From contig CAJINV010000020.1 in the NCBI GenBank assembly GCA_905178155.1, positions 186,001 to 250,000 on the forward strand: 64,000 nucleotides of DNA, read 5' to 3'. Of the stretch, positions 22,901 to 33,600 are shown piece after piece (position 1 is the stretch's first letter; each line of letters opens with the position of its first letter). This DNA comes from Amoebophrya sp. A120 (taxonomy: Eukaryota > Sar > Dinophyceae > Syndiniales > Amoebophryaceae). Below the pieces are notes generated by a model. The model did no database searches, was not told the DNA's origin, and was given only the letters and a program-made list of their open reading frames with translations. A program made the translations under genes and the position numbers.

Positions 22901-24647
22901 TCGAATCACGGCACCACCGGTAGTACCGTCGATGATTCGCATGGTACTATCGCCATTCCGATCTACTTCGAAGACGCGGTTATTACAACTCGATGCACCA
23001 GTAGAAGACGCCTGCTGTGACGCTGCCACGACTTCTTGCGGCCAAGAAGTACCTTTTTGCAACACTGTAGTCTGCGGCTGCGGCTGTGACTGTGGCTGTC
23101 TCGTATGATGTAGTACCTCCGCAATGCCAAAATCCTGCTGCATCGCGAACCGTGCGGAAATCAATCTGGACTGCGACGACGAGGTAGACGCGGAGCCGGC
23201 CGTGCATCCGGGCTTCACAGCAGTTCCTGTATTGTTCATCCTCATCCCTCCTGCATTCCCGCTCTTCACAGCGGTAGAGGATGCCGACCGTGGCTGCAGG
23301 GGCGGTTTCGATACCACGTGTGACCGCAACGTTTCCATGGACGCCGCACGCACGGCTGTGGAGGAGGAAGAGCCGCCGGCGCCGGATGTATTAAGAGACG
23401 GATTTTTTCCTGCTGCTGTTGAAGACCCGGAAGGGAAACCTGCCCCAGAAATCATGTTGCCGGCTGTGCTGCCAGTAGCGCTGGTACCACTATGTTGGTG
23501 TGCTGCTCCTACTGCACCAAGTTGGTGATTCGCGCCGTCTTTCTGCTGCTGGAAAAGAACCTGCAGATGACTTCCCGGTCGAGTAGTGCCCGAGCTGGTG
23601 CCGAAAAACGCACTCGAAGTGGTAGACTCCAAGACCGTGCTGGCCATCGTGGCCTTATCAAATGCAAAAATGTCTGGGTCTGGAAGATTAGAACTGGTCA
23701 TGCCAAATCCGGATGATGCAAAAATCTGTGTTGCGTGTGTGCCAAAAGCTGTCCGCTTTTGACCAAATTGGGAGGGAGTTTCTCATGCAGGAAAGGCATG
23801 AGAGAGACCTCAAAGGGTCTGTCATGCTAGGTCTCGCATTCCAGACCTCCTGGCTCATGCAAAACGTGCATGACAAGTCTCAGAATCTTCCAAACCCAGA
23901 CATTTTTGCAATCCATAGGCCTGCGTCGCGCACAACTGTTGGTCCGCTGCTGCCTGGCTGTGCGTGCCGAATTCGCCCAGCTTGCGCTCCGCCGGCTTGC
24001 CTAACAGATTCTCCTGCACACGCGTCACGTGCCGCTCCAGCACTTCGGTGACCTGTGGGAGGAATGATTTGTTTGCTTTTTCTTTTTCGGCGGCACACGC
24101 CGGGCTGCGTCCTCCTGCTTCTGCTTCTACAGTGACAAGTAAAAAAATTTTCACTGTTTCTACCTTCAGACACGAATCGGAATCAGCAGAATCAATCATT
24201 GTAAAAACGAAACAAAGAAGTACTGTACATCCTTATCCAGCTGTTCGCGATGCAGCCGCTCGAGGATCCGGGGCCGCAGACAGGACAAAATCTTATCGTC
24301 GCTGCTGTTGCTGGCTGTGTGCACCACACTGGCCAGCTGGTGCTTAGTTTCCTGCAGTTGCCGCCGACACCACGCACTGTCCCGCTGGATGGCGCGGCTT
24401 GTGCAGGTGCGCACATCGTGCAGAAAATCTATGCAATACAAATCTTATTCCGTACACGACGTACCAAATGCATCACAAATTTCGCCAAGTTGGAGCATAC
24501 CATTTGTCATGCAGAATAGGGCTGGGGAAAATTTTTATCATGCAGAGACCGCGTTTGTAAATCGTCGTGTTCTACTTCGGGAATAAATTTCCTGTGGATA
24601 GGATCCACGATTACACAATGAATCGGATCCGGATCCTCTACCTCCAT
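19953..24647 (-). CDS. INCENP: INCENP-like inner centromere protein, copy 1 (Aurora-binding IN-box)
   Basis: INCENP is the scaffold of the chromosomal passenger complex. Its C-terminal IN-box binds and activates Aurora B kinase, and its N-terminus recruits the localisation subunits. The IN-box is clear in the last two exons: DYEVSERASSDGEEDSDESP, then HKRIPKW|CDDWLPRVLEQS, DPDTIFG, NPDLATIFG and RRRRGSSLNWDADRLTPGE. The Trp, DPDxIFG and RGSSxNW...DRLT elements all match the family. The start is ATG 24647 (MEVEDPDPIH). Eight exons give about 900 residues, mostly Ser/Gln/Gly-rich disordered sequence, with an N-terminal helical region. Three introns are mobile elements (24430-24602, 23656-23922, 21411-21720). 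Others are canonical, for example GTAAGT...TTAG at 20212-20930 splitting the Trp codon. The exon-6/7 junction (about 21255/21029) is not resolved. It is a paralogue of the gene at 30663-35125: same N-terminal motif, same linker, same IN-box. Confidence 0.8.
21411..21720. mobile_element. Introner element, long-TIR family (about 57-bp TIRs)
   Basis: The left terminus TATGGAAGCGCCAGGATCGC continues through AAATCGAAATAATTTGCGAT to TGCATAAAA. It is the reverse complement of the right terminus, with few mismatches over about 57 bp. The flanks CTGGA and CTAGA look like a slightly decayed 5-bp TSD. Excision joins CTCACCTCTAG to CATCGAGCTC in frame (LLTSSIELTNVDP) in INCENP copy 1. Confidence 0.85.
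23656..23922. mobile_element. Introner element, family 1 (GTCTGGGTCTGG TIR)
   Basis: TIRs are TATCAAATGCAAAAATGTCT then GGGTCTGGAAGA at the left, and TCTTCCAAACCCAGACATTT then TTGCAATCCATA at the right. A 5-bp TSD GGCCT is at 23651-23655 and 23918-23922. Removing the element plus one TSD copy fuses ACGCAGGCC with ACGATGGCC and keeps the frame (QLCATQATMAST). No register within the TSD gives GT-AG; GC-AG is possible. The interior resembles, in reverse complement, the element at 56100-56374. Confidence 0.92.
24430..24602. mobile_element. Introner element, short copy
   Basis: Inverted ends (AATCTTATTCCGTACACGAC and the reverse complement of GTCGTGTTCTACTTCGGGAA) with the direct repeat ATC at both borders. 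Excision joins the 15-codon first exon of INCENP copy 1 to VDFLHDVRTCTSRAIQ in frame. Confidence 0.7.
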
Positions 24648-25115
24648 GGCTGCGTGGACGGAGCGAGATCGGTCGTGAACGTGAAAGTTTGTTTGGCTGC
24701 TACTCTTTCTATCGTCCTACATAGGTAAACGTTTCCTAGTCTGTTCGTTATGAAGAATCTGTAAGTCTACACGACTACCGCTCAAATGAGCTATTGCTCT
24801 GTTTAAGTAGTACTTACTTCTTTTCAACTTCTGACGTCGAATCAAGCACATTCTTTGTCTTTCCAACTTTCTTCAGCCATCAGCATTGGGCAGTTGCGGC
24901 AAGATTCAAAGAACTAGCATGGATGATGAGAGGTGCGGAACTCAACAGAAGCCATCTAGTTCAACAGTTCACAGTGTGTTGACGCGAGGGTGAAACTTAA
25001 TTCGGAACACTAAAGGTTTCAAGATGACCTCACCCTGAACCAGAACACGACGCATCTAGAGGCTGCTTCCATTCTCAAATTGATTCCTCATGCCGCGGAG
25101 GCTGTTGGTAAGTAA
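24648..25115. other. Intergenic spacer upstream of INCENP-like copy 1
   Basis: No gene seen. It holds the probable promoter and 5' UTR of INCENP-like copy 1 and the 3' flank of the next upstream gene. No TATA-like or leader-acceptor site can be assigned with confidence. Confidence 0.4.
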
Positions 25116-26603
25116 CTACAAAAGCTCGATGGGTGCGCAGCTTCTTGAATAAAAGTCTTTGGCCCACCTGTAGCGAACAAGCGCAGCGAAGACACGACGC
25201 AACAATGGTGTGAAATAAATGTCCTTGCTGATGAACCAGACGAGTAGAGCGATACCAATAGATACAAATACCGGCGGTGCCAGAACTGCTCCCTCGGCAA
25301 AAATCAATGCCTCCAGCGTTCTTCTATGCTTAAATCCACTCGTCAGCACTTCTCATCACATCACCTGTTTCCCACTTCGTGCGGACGAGTTTTCATCACT
25401 TCCTCTTCCCCGCTACCTGGAAGGTCCTCGCTACCTGGCTGACCCGGAGTTCATCCCACTGGGCCCCGACATCCCACCGGCGGCGAAGTTGTAGGTGAAG
25501 GGCGCTTATCAAATGTAAAAATGTCTGGGTCTGGATGTCATGCACATTTTGCATGACTCCTGATGTCTGTGATGCATGCCCTAGCATCAGAGATTTTGTG
25601 AGGGCTTTCTGATGCCTATACCGCATGACAAATGCTCTTTCCGTGTAGCAAAGCTTGGACTCTCTTTGCTGCTCATGCAAAAATACAGATTTTTTCAGAA
25701 TCCAAATGCAGCATCACAAGTTCCAACCTTCCAGACCCAGACACTTTTGCACAGGATAGCGCTTTCTTGGCTTCAAACGTGGTTTTCGCCGCTTGCTGCT
25801 CCGCGGGGCCTATCCTGTGCAAAAGTATCGTACTCGTATAAATGCAAGTCATGCATTACAAATCTTGCTCCCAAGGCAAATCGGCATTACAAATTTTATT
25901 TCTCATGCTGAGGAAATTTGTAATGCATTTTTATATACGAGTACGATACTTTTGCAATTCATAGGGCCAAACGAAACGCTGCCCAACAGGGACTGCACGC
26001 ACCGCCCCACCTCCTTGTAGTCGTCGTCGCTCAAGTTGTCGGGGAGTTTTTTCGCGGCCCGGTTCAGCTGCGTCAGGCACTTACGGTCAATTTCGCGGAT
26101 CAGCTGGCTGCCGCAGGCGTTTTCCAGCTCGGAGAACTCGCCGCAGACCGGGTACCACTGCGCGAGGTTGAAGAGGTCGAATTTGTTCTTCTCCATGCAC
26201 CGCCGAAAGTCCTGCCGGTACTGCCCGCAGGTCTTCGCGAACAGCCGCCCGTACGGCTTGCCGTAGGCCTTGAGTGACTGCGACAGTGGCGGATTGGAGG
26301 TCCACCATTGCGACTTGAGCTCGCTGGCGCACCGGCCCACCTCCACCCGCGTCGGCACAAATTCCGCGTCATATCGAGTGCAAAAGTATCGTACACGTAC
26401 TACTTGCAGTTATGTATTGTTCTTAAGGCAAAACAGCATGACAAATTCTAGCGCTCGCGCTGAGCAAATTTGTAATGCAATTCAGACTGAAGGGATACTT
26501 TTGCAATGCATACGTCAATGGCTGCGTCCAAAGTGGTCCGGTTCACGTTCACGCCAGCACCGCCGCCGCCGCCCTTGGAACCGGATGAAAGGCCATTACC
26601 CAT
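25116..26603 (-). CDS. Small Cys-containing protein, possible N-myristoylation and C-terminal membrane span; three introners
   Basis: The start is ATG 26603 (MGNGLSSGS), which fits the N-myristoylation pattern MGxxxS. Five exons are predicted, giving about 268 residues. Exon 1 (29 codons) is Gly-rich. Exon 2 carries the conserved-looking core with seven or more cysteines (GRCASELKSQWW, CGQYRQDFRRCMEKNKFDLF, WYPVCGEF, ACGSQL). Exon 3 is only about 45 nt of unique coding sequence (AEQQAAKTTFEAKK). Exon 4 is PFTYNFAAGGMSGPSGM. After a canonical GTAGCG...CATAG intron (25324-25434), exon 5 adds one membrane helix (PPVFVSIGIALLVWFI) and stops at 25116. If that last intron is not spliced, the protein ends at GSAR*. 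Introns 1-3 are mobile elements of two families, each with its own TSD, and all junctions restore the frame. The paired Cys pattern loosely recalls CHCH-type mitochondrial proteins, but I do not assign that family. Confidence 0.65.
25508..25758. mobile_element. Introner element, family 1, orientation reversed relative to 57645-57906
   Basis: TIRs ATCAAATGTAAAAATGTCTG (left) and CCAGACCCAGACACTTTTGC (right), with TSD GCGCTT at 25502-25507 and 25759-25764. The interior is highly similar to the reverse complement of the element at 57645-57906 (shared blocks GCATGACTCCTGATGTCTGT and CTTTCCGTGTAGCAAAGCTT). Excision gives EAKKAPFTYNF. Confidence 0.92.
25811..25963. mobile_element. Introner element, family 2 (AAAAGTATCGTACTCG TIR)
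   Basis: TIRs TGCAAAAGTATCGTACTCGT and its inverted copy ACGAGTACGATACTTTTGCA, with TSD GGGCC at 25806-25810 and 25964-25968; 153 bp. Excision joins TTTGGCCC to CGCGGAGCAG in frame (SVSFGPAEQQ). Confidence 0.92.
26372..26512. mobile_element. Introner element, family 2
   Basis: TIRs GTGCAAAAGTATCGTACACG and GGGATACTTTTGCAATGCAT, with TSD CGTCA at 26367-26371 and 26513-26517; 141 bp. Excision joins GCCATTGACG to CGGAATTTGT in frame (LDAAIDAEFVPTR). Confidence 0.9.
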
Positions 26604-27463
26604 GGGGTTTCGGGATTGCAGATCGTCGTCGGTCTTGTACTACGAGAACAATTTAAACTCTCTCAAACATCAAGTGTTCATGGGACCATGATCATGCACC
26701 ATACATTCGACGGCGAAGTAATCTCTGACTCTATCTCCACATATTTCACTTTACTAATTTCATATCATGGCGCCGACGAGAACCGCAACCTGGTCGTAGT
26801 TGAGAGTTCTGTTAATACCGAAGCAACAATCAGACCTGGTGGGTACTATCCAAAAAAACAACAAGCCTACTTACTTATCCATCGTTCTTTACCTGGTATT
26901 CATCAACCTGAGAGGGACAGACGCAATGCGCTCGAGTTGTCAATCAGTCGCTTGCCTGGGCACCGTAGCGTTGCTTCAAGAAATCAGCCGGGCTCTACTT
27001 ATCGCGATCACTTCAAAGAAACTCAGTGCCCATGATCCTTCAGATCTTGATCTTTTCTCGTGTAAAATAACACGCGACTGGAGATAGAGATCCGCAGATC
27101 TCAAAGTCGGACCCTGAAAAGCACAATTATGCTGCAGTTTTCTCTCACTCACGCGCAAGCACGACCAGAGCGAGCAAAAGACAGTGAAAAAACCTTGCGG
27201 ACTGAAAAAGAACAACCGGCACTAGCATCTCATCCTGCTTTTTGTCGCTCATAAAGCCACACGGCTCAGGATTCTCTGCAACTTCAATTTTTCTTTTTGA
27301 TATTTCAATTTCGACTTTCATCGTACAGTTTTCTGTCTCACACGTGTCCGATACAGGAATAAAAACTGCAGCGGGACACAAGTACTCCCGTCATTCGCAC
27401 TACCACTCGCCCAGCACATGATCAACCTGCGCTACATTCGAGCGGTACATTCGAGCAGTACCG
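26604..27463. other. Intergenic spacer, weak coding signal
   Basis: No recognised gene. A minus open frame at about 27380-27145 has a plausible soluble stretch (KVEIEISKRKIEVAENPEPC) and a hydrophobic end but no ATG. It could be an exon of an unrecognised small gene (about 20%). Confidence 0.3.
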
Positions 27464-29983
27464 CTAGTCCCGGTACAGCAGCACTTTGTACCAGTTCCGC
27501 GGATTGCCTCCCAGCTCCGTTTCCGCGCCCGCGCGCCAGCCGCCCGTGGACTCGGCGCGGTCCAGATTCCAGCTCAGACGGCGCTCGGAGTCCGTTTCCT
27601 CGCCGAAAAAGGCGATGGCACTGTCCGCAAAGCGGAGAAAAAGGTTCGGCGAACCAGCGAACCCGAAAGACCGCTCCCGCCACCGATACCAGTAGGTCGT
27701 TTGCGGCAGCTTCGGCGCGTGGTCTCGATGGGAGGTTCTCGAGCTCGACGAAGTGGTCCGGTTAATATCTTCTCCTGCTGCATCTACCCCTTCCGCGCGT
27801 CGTCGAAAAGGTGGCTGTCCCGCCAGCTGTCGGCGATGCGCTTGCAGCGCGGGCGCGGGGACCGCCGGCCACGCGTTGTCGCTGGCGTCAACGGCGCCAC
27901 CGAAGAAATCGTCCCGCTCGACCGTCACGCGGAGTGCGATTTCCGCCGGGGCCCAGGCGGCGAGAGCGAGAGTTGAAGGGGAAGAGGTGGTAGAAGCCGA
28001 GGGTCCAGGTGCTGCTGGTCGTCGTGAAAAGGGGAACATTGGTCTATTCTCCGCGTTTGCGTCGGGTTCGTTTGTTCTAGTTTGAGAACTGAACGTGAAA
28101 AAACGCGCGAGGCGCTGCACCACGCCCGTCTGGCAGTCGGGATTTTCGTATTCGGCATACAAAATCGGTGGCGGACCCAAATCGAGGGGCTCCTCAAGGT
28201 CGGAAAGGTCGTGTTCTGCTTCGGATTTCGGATTTTCTTTTTCTCGCGAAACAGCACGACCATCGCTGTCTTTGGACAAGGTGCTAGCACGAGACACGTT
28301 TATTTCAGGTAGTGGACCAGCAACATCTTCTTGCGCCGCCGGTGGCGATTTTTCTCGTGCTTGCTGTTCAAGCAGCTCAACTCTTTCCGCAGGATTTCCA
28401 GAAGCAGTCCCCGGATCCACAGGTGCGGATGGTGCCGTATCTTCGTTAATACCAGGCACACCGACAAGCATTCTTCTTTCTTCCTGCGCGGGCGCGGCTG
28501 ACGCTGAGGGCTCCTCTACCACCACATCAACTTCCGCCATCCCCACTTCCGGCGCAGCTGGCCCAGCTGGGTCCTCTTCCTCGCGCGCTCGTTCAGGCAC
28601 AGCTTCAAAATCCCCCTCCCCGTCGTCACTCTCTCCGCCAGCGTCGAGCGCCACGCCCCGCAAACCCGCAAACACCCCGGCCGCTCCTTCGTCCTCTTCC
28701 TCACCCTCTGCGTTATTTTCCGCCTCGCGAAAAAGCGCCCGCAGGGCTGCGCGAAACCGCGGCGGCGCCCGCGCGAGAAAGCCGGCCGCCAAGTCGTTGC
28801 CCTCGCCCGCGTCCTCGTTCTGCACCCGCGTTCTGCGGGCTGTCACGGACTCCCGCTCTACTTGGGGCGTTGTGCCTTCTGCTTGTTGCGAAGCAGTACG
28901 ACTTTCCGGTGAAACTAATTCGGCGCCTTCGACGTCCGGGTCCGCTCCAGCCTCGTCATTTCGATCCAGAAGTAGTCCCGCGGAGGAAGACGCCCCCGCA
29001 CCTGGATTTGATATCCTTTCGCCTTCCCCCTTATACCAGTCCCGGATTCTTTTCACCAACGCAGATCCGTCCTCGTCCTCGTTACTTCCAGTAGCGTCTC
29101 CGCGGCGCGCCGGACTGTCTTCTCCTACTGCAACGTCCTGCCAGGCGCCCGCCAGCACGTACTTGGCGTTCTCCGGAATCAAATTATCCAAATCCTCGTC
29201 CAGGGTAATGTGGTCGTAGCGCTCGAAGTACGCCAGCTTCCAGGACGTCGGAAACCGCATAAGACTCCGCCAATCGAACTGCTGCAGCGGACCGGGCGTG
29301 AAAAACCCAGCCTCCCACAGGTGCAGCACCTGCTTCCATGATTCCCCCGCGGACTTTTCATACGGAACGAGGTCAAACGGGGTTCTTTCCGGTTTTTTTT
29401 CCGCACTTCGGCGTGGCGCGGCGGAAATTGATGTTGCGCTCTCTTCATCTCGAAGATGTTGATCTTCAGCATGATCATAACCTCCGTTCGCACTGCTGAT
29501 ACGATTTTCTTCTTCATCTTCGATTAGTCGCACACCGTCTACTTGGCTGCTGGTGCTTGTCGGAACGTCTATGTTGCCGTCCTCGTAGGCAAACGACGTG
29601 GAGCTGAAGTTTATGTAGAAGAGGTTGTCACTCTTTTCCCGGACCCGCAGGCGTCGGCGGACCTGCCGCTGGGCCACGACTTCGCCGATCAGCCGGAAGT
29701 ACCGGCAAACGCACTCTAGCCGCCCGAGGTCCGCTGCGGAGAGGAACGGCATCACATTCTCCGTCAGTACGGCCGCGGGGATGATCTGCACCGGGGCGAA
29801 TTCCGGGGTCGGATTGATGTTCCGAGAAGTACTACCAGTAGCAGTGTTGTTATCCGTGCTCTTGCTTTTCAGAAACGGGATTTTGCTCAAAACAGCCCGG
29901 AAAATGGTTGAAATGTTGACACACGCAGCCGGGAACAGCGACGACGGCCGCAGGCTCCAGGCTGGCGAGGACTCCGGCGGCAT
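27464..29983 (-). CDS. F-box protein, 839 residues
   Basis: A single uninterrupted exon from ATG 29983 (MPPESSPAWS) to a stop at 27464. An F-box-like motif spans about residues 67-105 (IIPAAVLTENVMPFLSAADL, then GRLECVCRYFRLIGE), the segment that normally docks to Skp1 in SCF ubiquitin ligases. A second ordered part follows (about 215-300: RTPFDLVPYEKSAGESWKQV, MRFPTSWKLAYFERYDH). The middle (about 300-640) is acidic, low-complexity and disordered. The C-terminal 150 residues look like a beta-rich substrate-binding module (IALRVTVERDDFFGG; GSPNLFLRFADSAIAFFGEE; STGGWRAGAETELGG; NWYKVLLYRD). I do not recognise it by name; the GGWRxG...W.K.(L/I)YR pattern occurs in protist F-box proteins, from memory only. 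No introner is present. Confidence 0.7.
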   Translation of the reverse strand: MPPESSPAWSLRPSSLFPAACVNISTIFRAVLSKIPFLKSKSTDNNTATGSTSRNINPTPEFAPVQIIPAAVLTENVMPFLSAADLGRLECVCRYFRLIGEVVAQRQVRRRLRVREKSDNLFYINFSSTSFAYEDGNIDVPTSTSSQVDGVRLIEDEEENRISSANGGYDHAEDQHLRDEESATSISAAPRRSAEKKPERTPFDLVPYEKSAGESWKQVLHLWEAGFFTPGPLQQFDWRSLMRFPTSWKLAYFERYDHITLDEDLDNLIPENAKYVLAGAWQDVAVGEDSPARRGDATGSNEDEDGSALVKRIRDWYKGEGERISNPGAGASSSAGLLLDRNDEAGADPDVEGAELVSPESRTASQQAEGTTPQVERESVTARRTRVQNEDAGEGNDLAAGFLARAPPRFRAALRALFREAENNAEGEEEDEGAAGVFAGLRGVALDAGGESDDGEGDFEAVPERAREEEDPAGPAAPEVGMAEVDVVVEEPSASAAPAQEERRMLVGVPGINEDTAPSAPVDPGTASGNPAERVELLEQQAREKSPPAAQEDVAGPLPEINVSRASTLSKDSDGRAVSREKENPKSEAEHDLSDLEEPLDLGPPPILYAEYENPDCQTGVVQRLARFFTFSSQTRTNEPDANAENRPMFPFSRRPAAPGPSASTTSSPSTLALAAWAPAEIALRVTVERDDFFGGAVDASDNAWPAVPAPALQAHRRQLAGQPPFRRRAEGVDAAGEDINRTTSSSSRTSHRDHAPKLPQTTYWYRWRERSFGFAGSPNLFLRFADSAIAFFGEETDSERRLSWNLDRAESTGGWRAGAETELGGNPRNWYKVLLYRD

Positions 29984-30662
29984 TCTGATTTTTTTGATGT
30001 TCTAGTATGGTGGCGATCTGGGAAAATGAAATCTAACTTCTCTTGCGTGGACGCAAGTTCGTTGATGCGGCGAAGTACAACCAGGGCGAAATCTTTCAGC
30101 GCTGGTAAGCAAGTCGTAGTACGGGTTTGCAGCAGCTGAAAAAGGGCTCTTACTTCAAAAGCGCGACCTGTTGAGGTCGTCTCTGCGTGAGACTAACTAT
30201 CTTTCTAAAGAAAAGCCGCATAGCTCACGGGAGAAGGTTGTTTTGAAAACTGTGAAGACAGAGTCCTGAGCGAGTGCTTCGACTTTCCACCCTTTTTCTT
30301 TTTGCAGCTCTCCGAGCGGCAAAGAGAACGAAAACTACCAAAACACATCTTCTTATCATCCGCCACCAGCCACAGCAGATTCTACGGAAAGGGAATCGCT
30401 TCACCGGGCCAATAAGAACGTGAATCCTCCCCGCTCTGCATACTTCACGAGCCAGCACCTTGCGGCGCATAATTTCGATTTGTAAACAATTTCCGACTAC
30501 AGACTGACTGTATTCTATCGTGCTTGACAGGTCATACAGTTCAAACAAGCTCTCAATGACGGCATAAGATTCAGATCATTCGCAGTGGCATGTCTACCAC
30601 CACAGCAACTTGTCCCCGAAAACGCTGCGACAGGGACAGCCCCTTGCTCCCCCTTATACTCC
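29984..30662. other. Intergenic spacer
   Basis: No gene seen. It contains the 5' flank of the F-box gene and the 3' flank of INCENP-like copy 2. Confidence 0.45.
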
Positions 30663-33600
30663 TCACTCTTCCTCCTGGATGACCCAGGGCCGCAGCTGGT
30701 TGGTGCGCTTCTTGTAGGCGTCCACTTCGCGCTTTGTCAACCGGTCCTTTTCCCAGTTCTCCGAGGACCCGTATCCTATGTAAAAACGTCCCCACCCAAC
30801 ATCTGTCATGCTAATCTGCATGCTCAAAATGTTTCTCATGCGGAGACCCATGGCAGGCGTTTTCTAGTCGTGTTTTAGGATTTGTAATGCTCCAACCAGC
30901 ATAACAGGCTAGATCTGTGATGCTTCTGAACAAGCTAAACAGGATCACACTACTTACGAGGCCAAATTTTTGTAATCCGCAACAACCAAAGCTGAGTGAT
31001 TTGTCTAGCAGATTTCCCATCTTGACTATGGGGCGGGGACCTAATGGCTCAGGATAACCCGCGGCGCTTCTTCTTGCTGCGCACCTCCGGCCCGAAGATC
31101 CGGCCCAGGTCCGGGTTCGCCACCCGGCCGCCAAAGATCGTGTCCGGGTCGAACAACCCCTGCTGCTGCACCTTTTCCGGCCAGTTGCGGCACCAGTCGG
31201 GCACCCGCTTGTCGCGCCGGTCCGGGGACTCCTCGTCGGTGGAGCACTTGTCACTCAGTTCGTAGTTGTCCTCCTGTCGCTTTAGGTGTCGGATCGCCTG
31301 CCGCTGCGTGCGCAGCGACTCCAGCCGCTTCCGTTCGGCCTCGCGGCGGACCCGCGCCGCGTCGGTCGGCAGTCGGGCGTCCGGTTCTGTCTGCGCGCTG
31401 CGCATGCCCTGATGAGAGAGAATGCGTTTGGATCGTGGTTGTGGGGAACGGAAGTAGCCACACCAGCGCAAGTTGCGAAGGCGAATAGCAACGCCTTCCG
31501 CTGATATTAGTCAAATACAATTCATCCTCATCATCATCGACTTTTGGAGAAATTGTACAAAATCGAAAATTCAACGACCATACCCCTGGCGGCGTGGACT
31601 GCGGCAAGCGGCTCGGCGGTTCGGGCGGTTGTCCGTCTGGTTGCACTAGCAAGCCACCCACAATGTCCTTCGGTGTGCTTTCTGGGCTAGAGGAGGCAGC
31701 TGGTTTTGAAGGTTTTGTATGCAAAGCAAGCAACAGAAAAGCTTTTTAGCACTTGCACTGCGCCATGTTCAAAACAAAAAAAACAAGCAAATCTCCGATC
31801 GAGGCGATCTTTTTATCACAGTAACTTTCATTCCAGTACATTCATCCTCTTATACCTGACCCCGCGGTGAAGTACGCTGCATCGGAGCTGGCACACCCGA
31901 CAGAGAAGTAATCCGCCGGGGAAAACTTCTGAATTTCCACCGGATCCAGTACGATTGGATTGCCAAACCACGAATGGTTGGACTGGTTACTCACTGTGCT
32001 GCCGGGCACGACCGCGGGCACTTTGCCACCAGCAGCCGCCGCTCCAAGAACTCCCCCTGGGGGCGGCATCTTCTTCCGGTCGGCCTCCATGTTGTCCTGC
32101 TTTGATACTTTATTCCCGCCCTCGTCTGCTGTGCCAGCTGGTTCCACTGGCGGGCCGCTGCCCATCAGTTTGGGAAGCACCAGAGAGGATTTCCGTTTGC
32201 CGCCGTCGTCCGACTTGAACAGGTTGCTGCCTTGGTTGCTGAACAGCGAGTGCGAGGAGAACAAACTATTCGAGGGCGCGACGGAAACGGAGGGGTAAGG
32301 CGCGAAAACCATGTCCGGGTCGTCTGATTTCTTGCCTGTACTACTCCCCGCCTCACCAACCAGCGGAATCTTGTCCGTCGCCTCGAAGTGCAGTTCCCGC
32401 GGGAGCGCGGCCGTGATATCGGCGTCGGGCTGGGGCGGTTTTTCCACGGCGCTGTCGCGAAACAGCAGCCCCGTGTCCATGAATGCATCGTCGTGGTCGA
32501 TTTTCTGCAGTGAATCTGCCATGATTTTTTTGTCGTTCCTGCTTTCATCCACCCCGTCTTCCGCGTTTTGCTGCTCTTTTTTTCCATCATCTTCTCCCTT
32601 GTTTAGTATCAGCTCGTCAATCTTCTGACTGCTTTGCTCAAGTTCCTCATCCTGCTGCGCAGCCGCGACCACGCGCGCAGCCCCGCCGCCGAACGCGCTC
32701 TTCCGCGGCGGCTCCTTCTCGGAACTCTTGTCTTTCTGGGACCGCTTGTCCGTGGAAACCTTCTTGTCCCGCAGATTGCCAGAAACTGCCTGATCGGGGT
32801 CGACGGCTTCTTCTTCTTTCTTCTTCGAGTTAGAACCTCCTCCGGTAGCAGCGTTTTTTCCCGACGCCGACGAGTTCTCGTCTGGTTTCCTTTCCTTGTT
32901 TTCCGCTCTGCTGCTGCTCGAAGAGGAGGACGACTTTTCGGTCGAGTTCTTGGGTTTATTTTCTTGCACAACTTCTTTCTCTACCGCGTGTGCTGCTGGT
33001 GCGACTTCTACTTTTCCCTCCTTTTCTTTACCGGAGCCGCTTCCTGACAAATTGTCGATCTTCTTCTTATCTGCTTTGAACATCTCGCTCAGCGCTGCCA
33101 CGCTCCGTCGCGGCTGCGGTAGTGGCTCCTCGTTCTTTACTTTCAAGTCCGCGGATTCCGGAACGACCAGGGGAGCCTTGGCTGGAACATTTTCATCATC
33201 TGCAGACGCCTTTGCTGGCAATGCCGGCGGCGGCATCGACCTGTCGTTCGTTGTGCGTTCGTTTGTATCGCTCAACACATGCAGATACAGTAAAAGACTT
33301 TTGTGTGCATAAAGCTACGCGATCTTATTTTCAAAAGGATCATCTACTTCACATGCAGAAAAGCTTATCAAATCAACCACATACTCGTCCGCCCCGGCCG
33401 GCTTGGCGGCGCTGTTCGCACCCGCAAAGACGTCCGTCGTGTCCTCAAACAATGCGTCCATGTCCACGTCGCTTTTTCGCTTGCTATTGTAGTAGCCCTC
33501 GCTGAGCGCCCGCACGAGCGCGTCACTGTCATGGGTCTTGTCCAATTTGCTCTTGCTGCTGAGAAGCTGCGCCACTTTGGCGGCCGCCAGCTGCCGCGGT

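Noticed and set aside
25903..25968. Apparent C-terminal extension of the small Cys protein and similar tails reading LQKCLGLED or NLPDPDIFAFD in several genes
   Set aside because: These residues are translations of introner ends, not real protein; the same peptide recurs wherever a family-1 element is read through.
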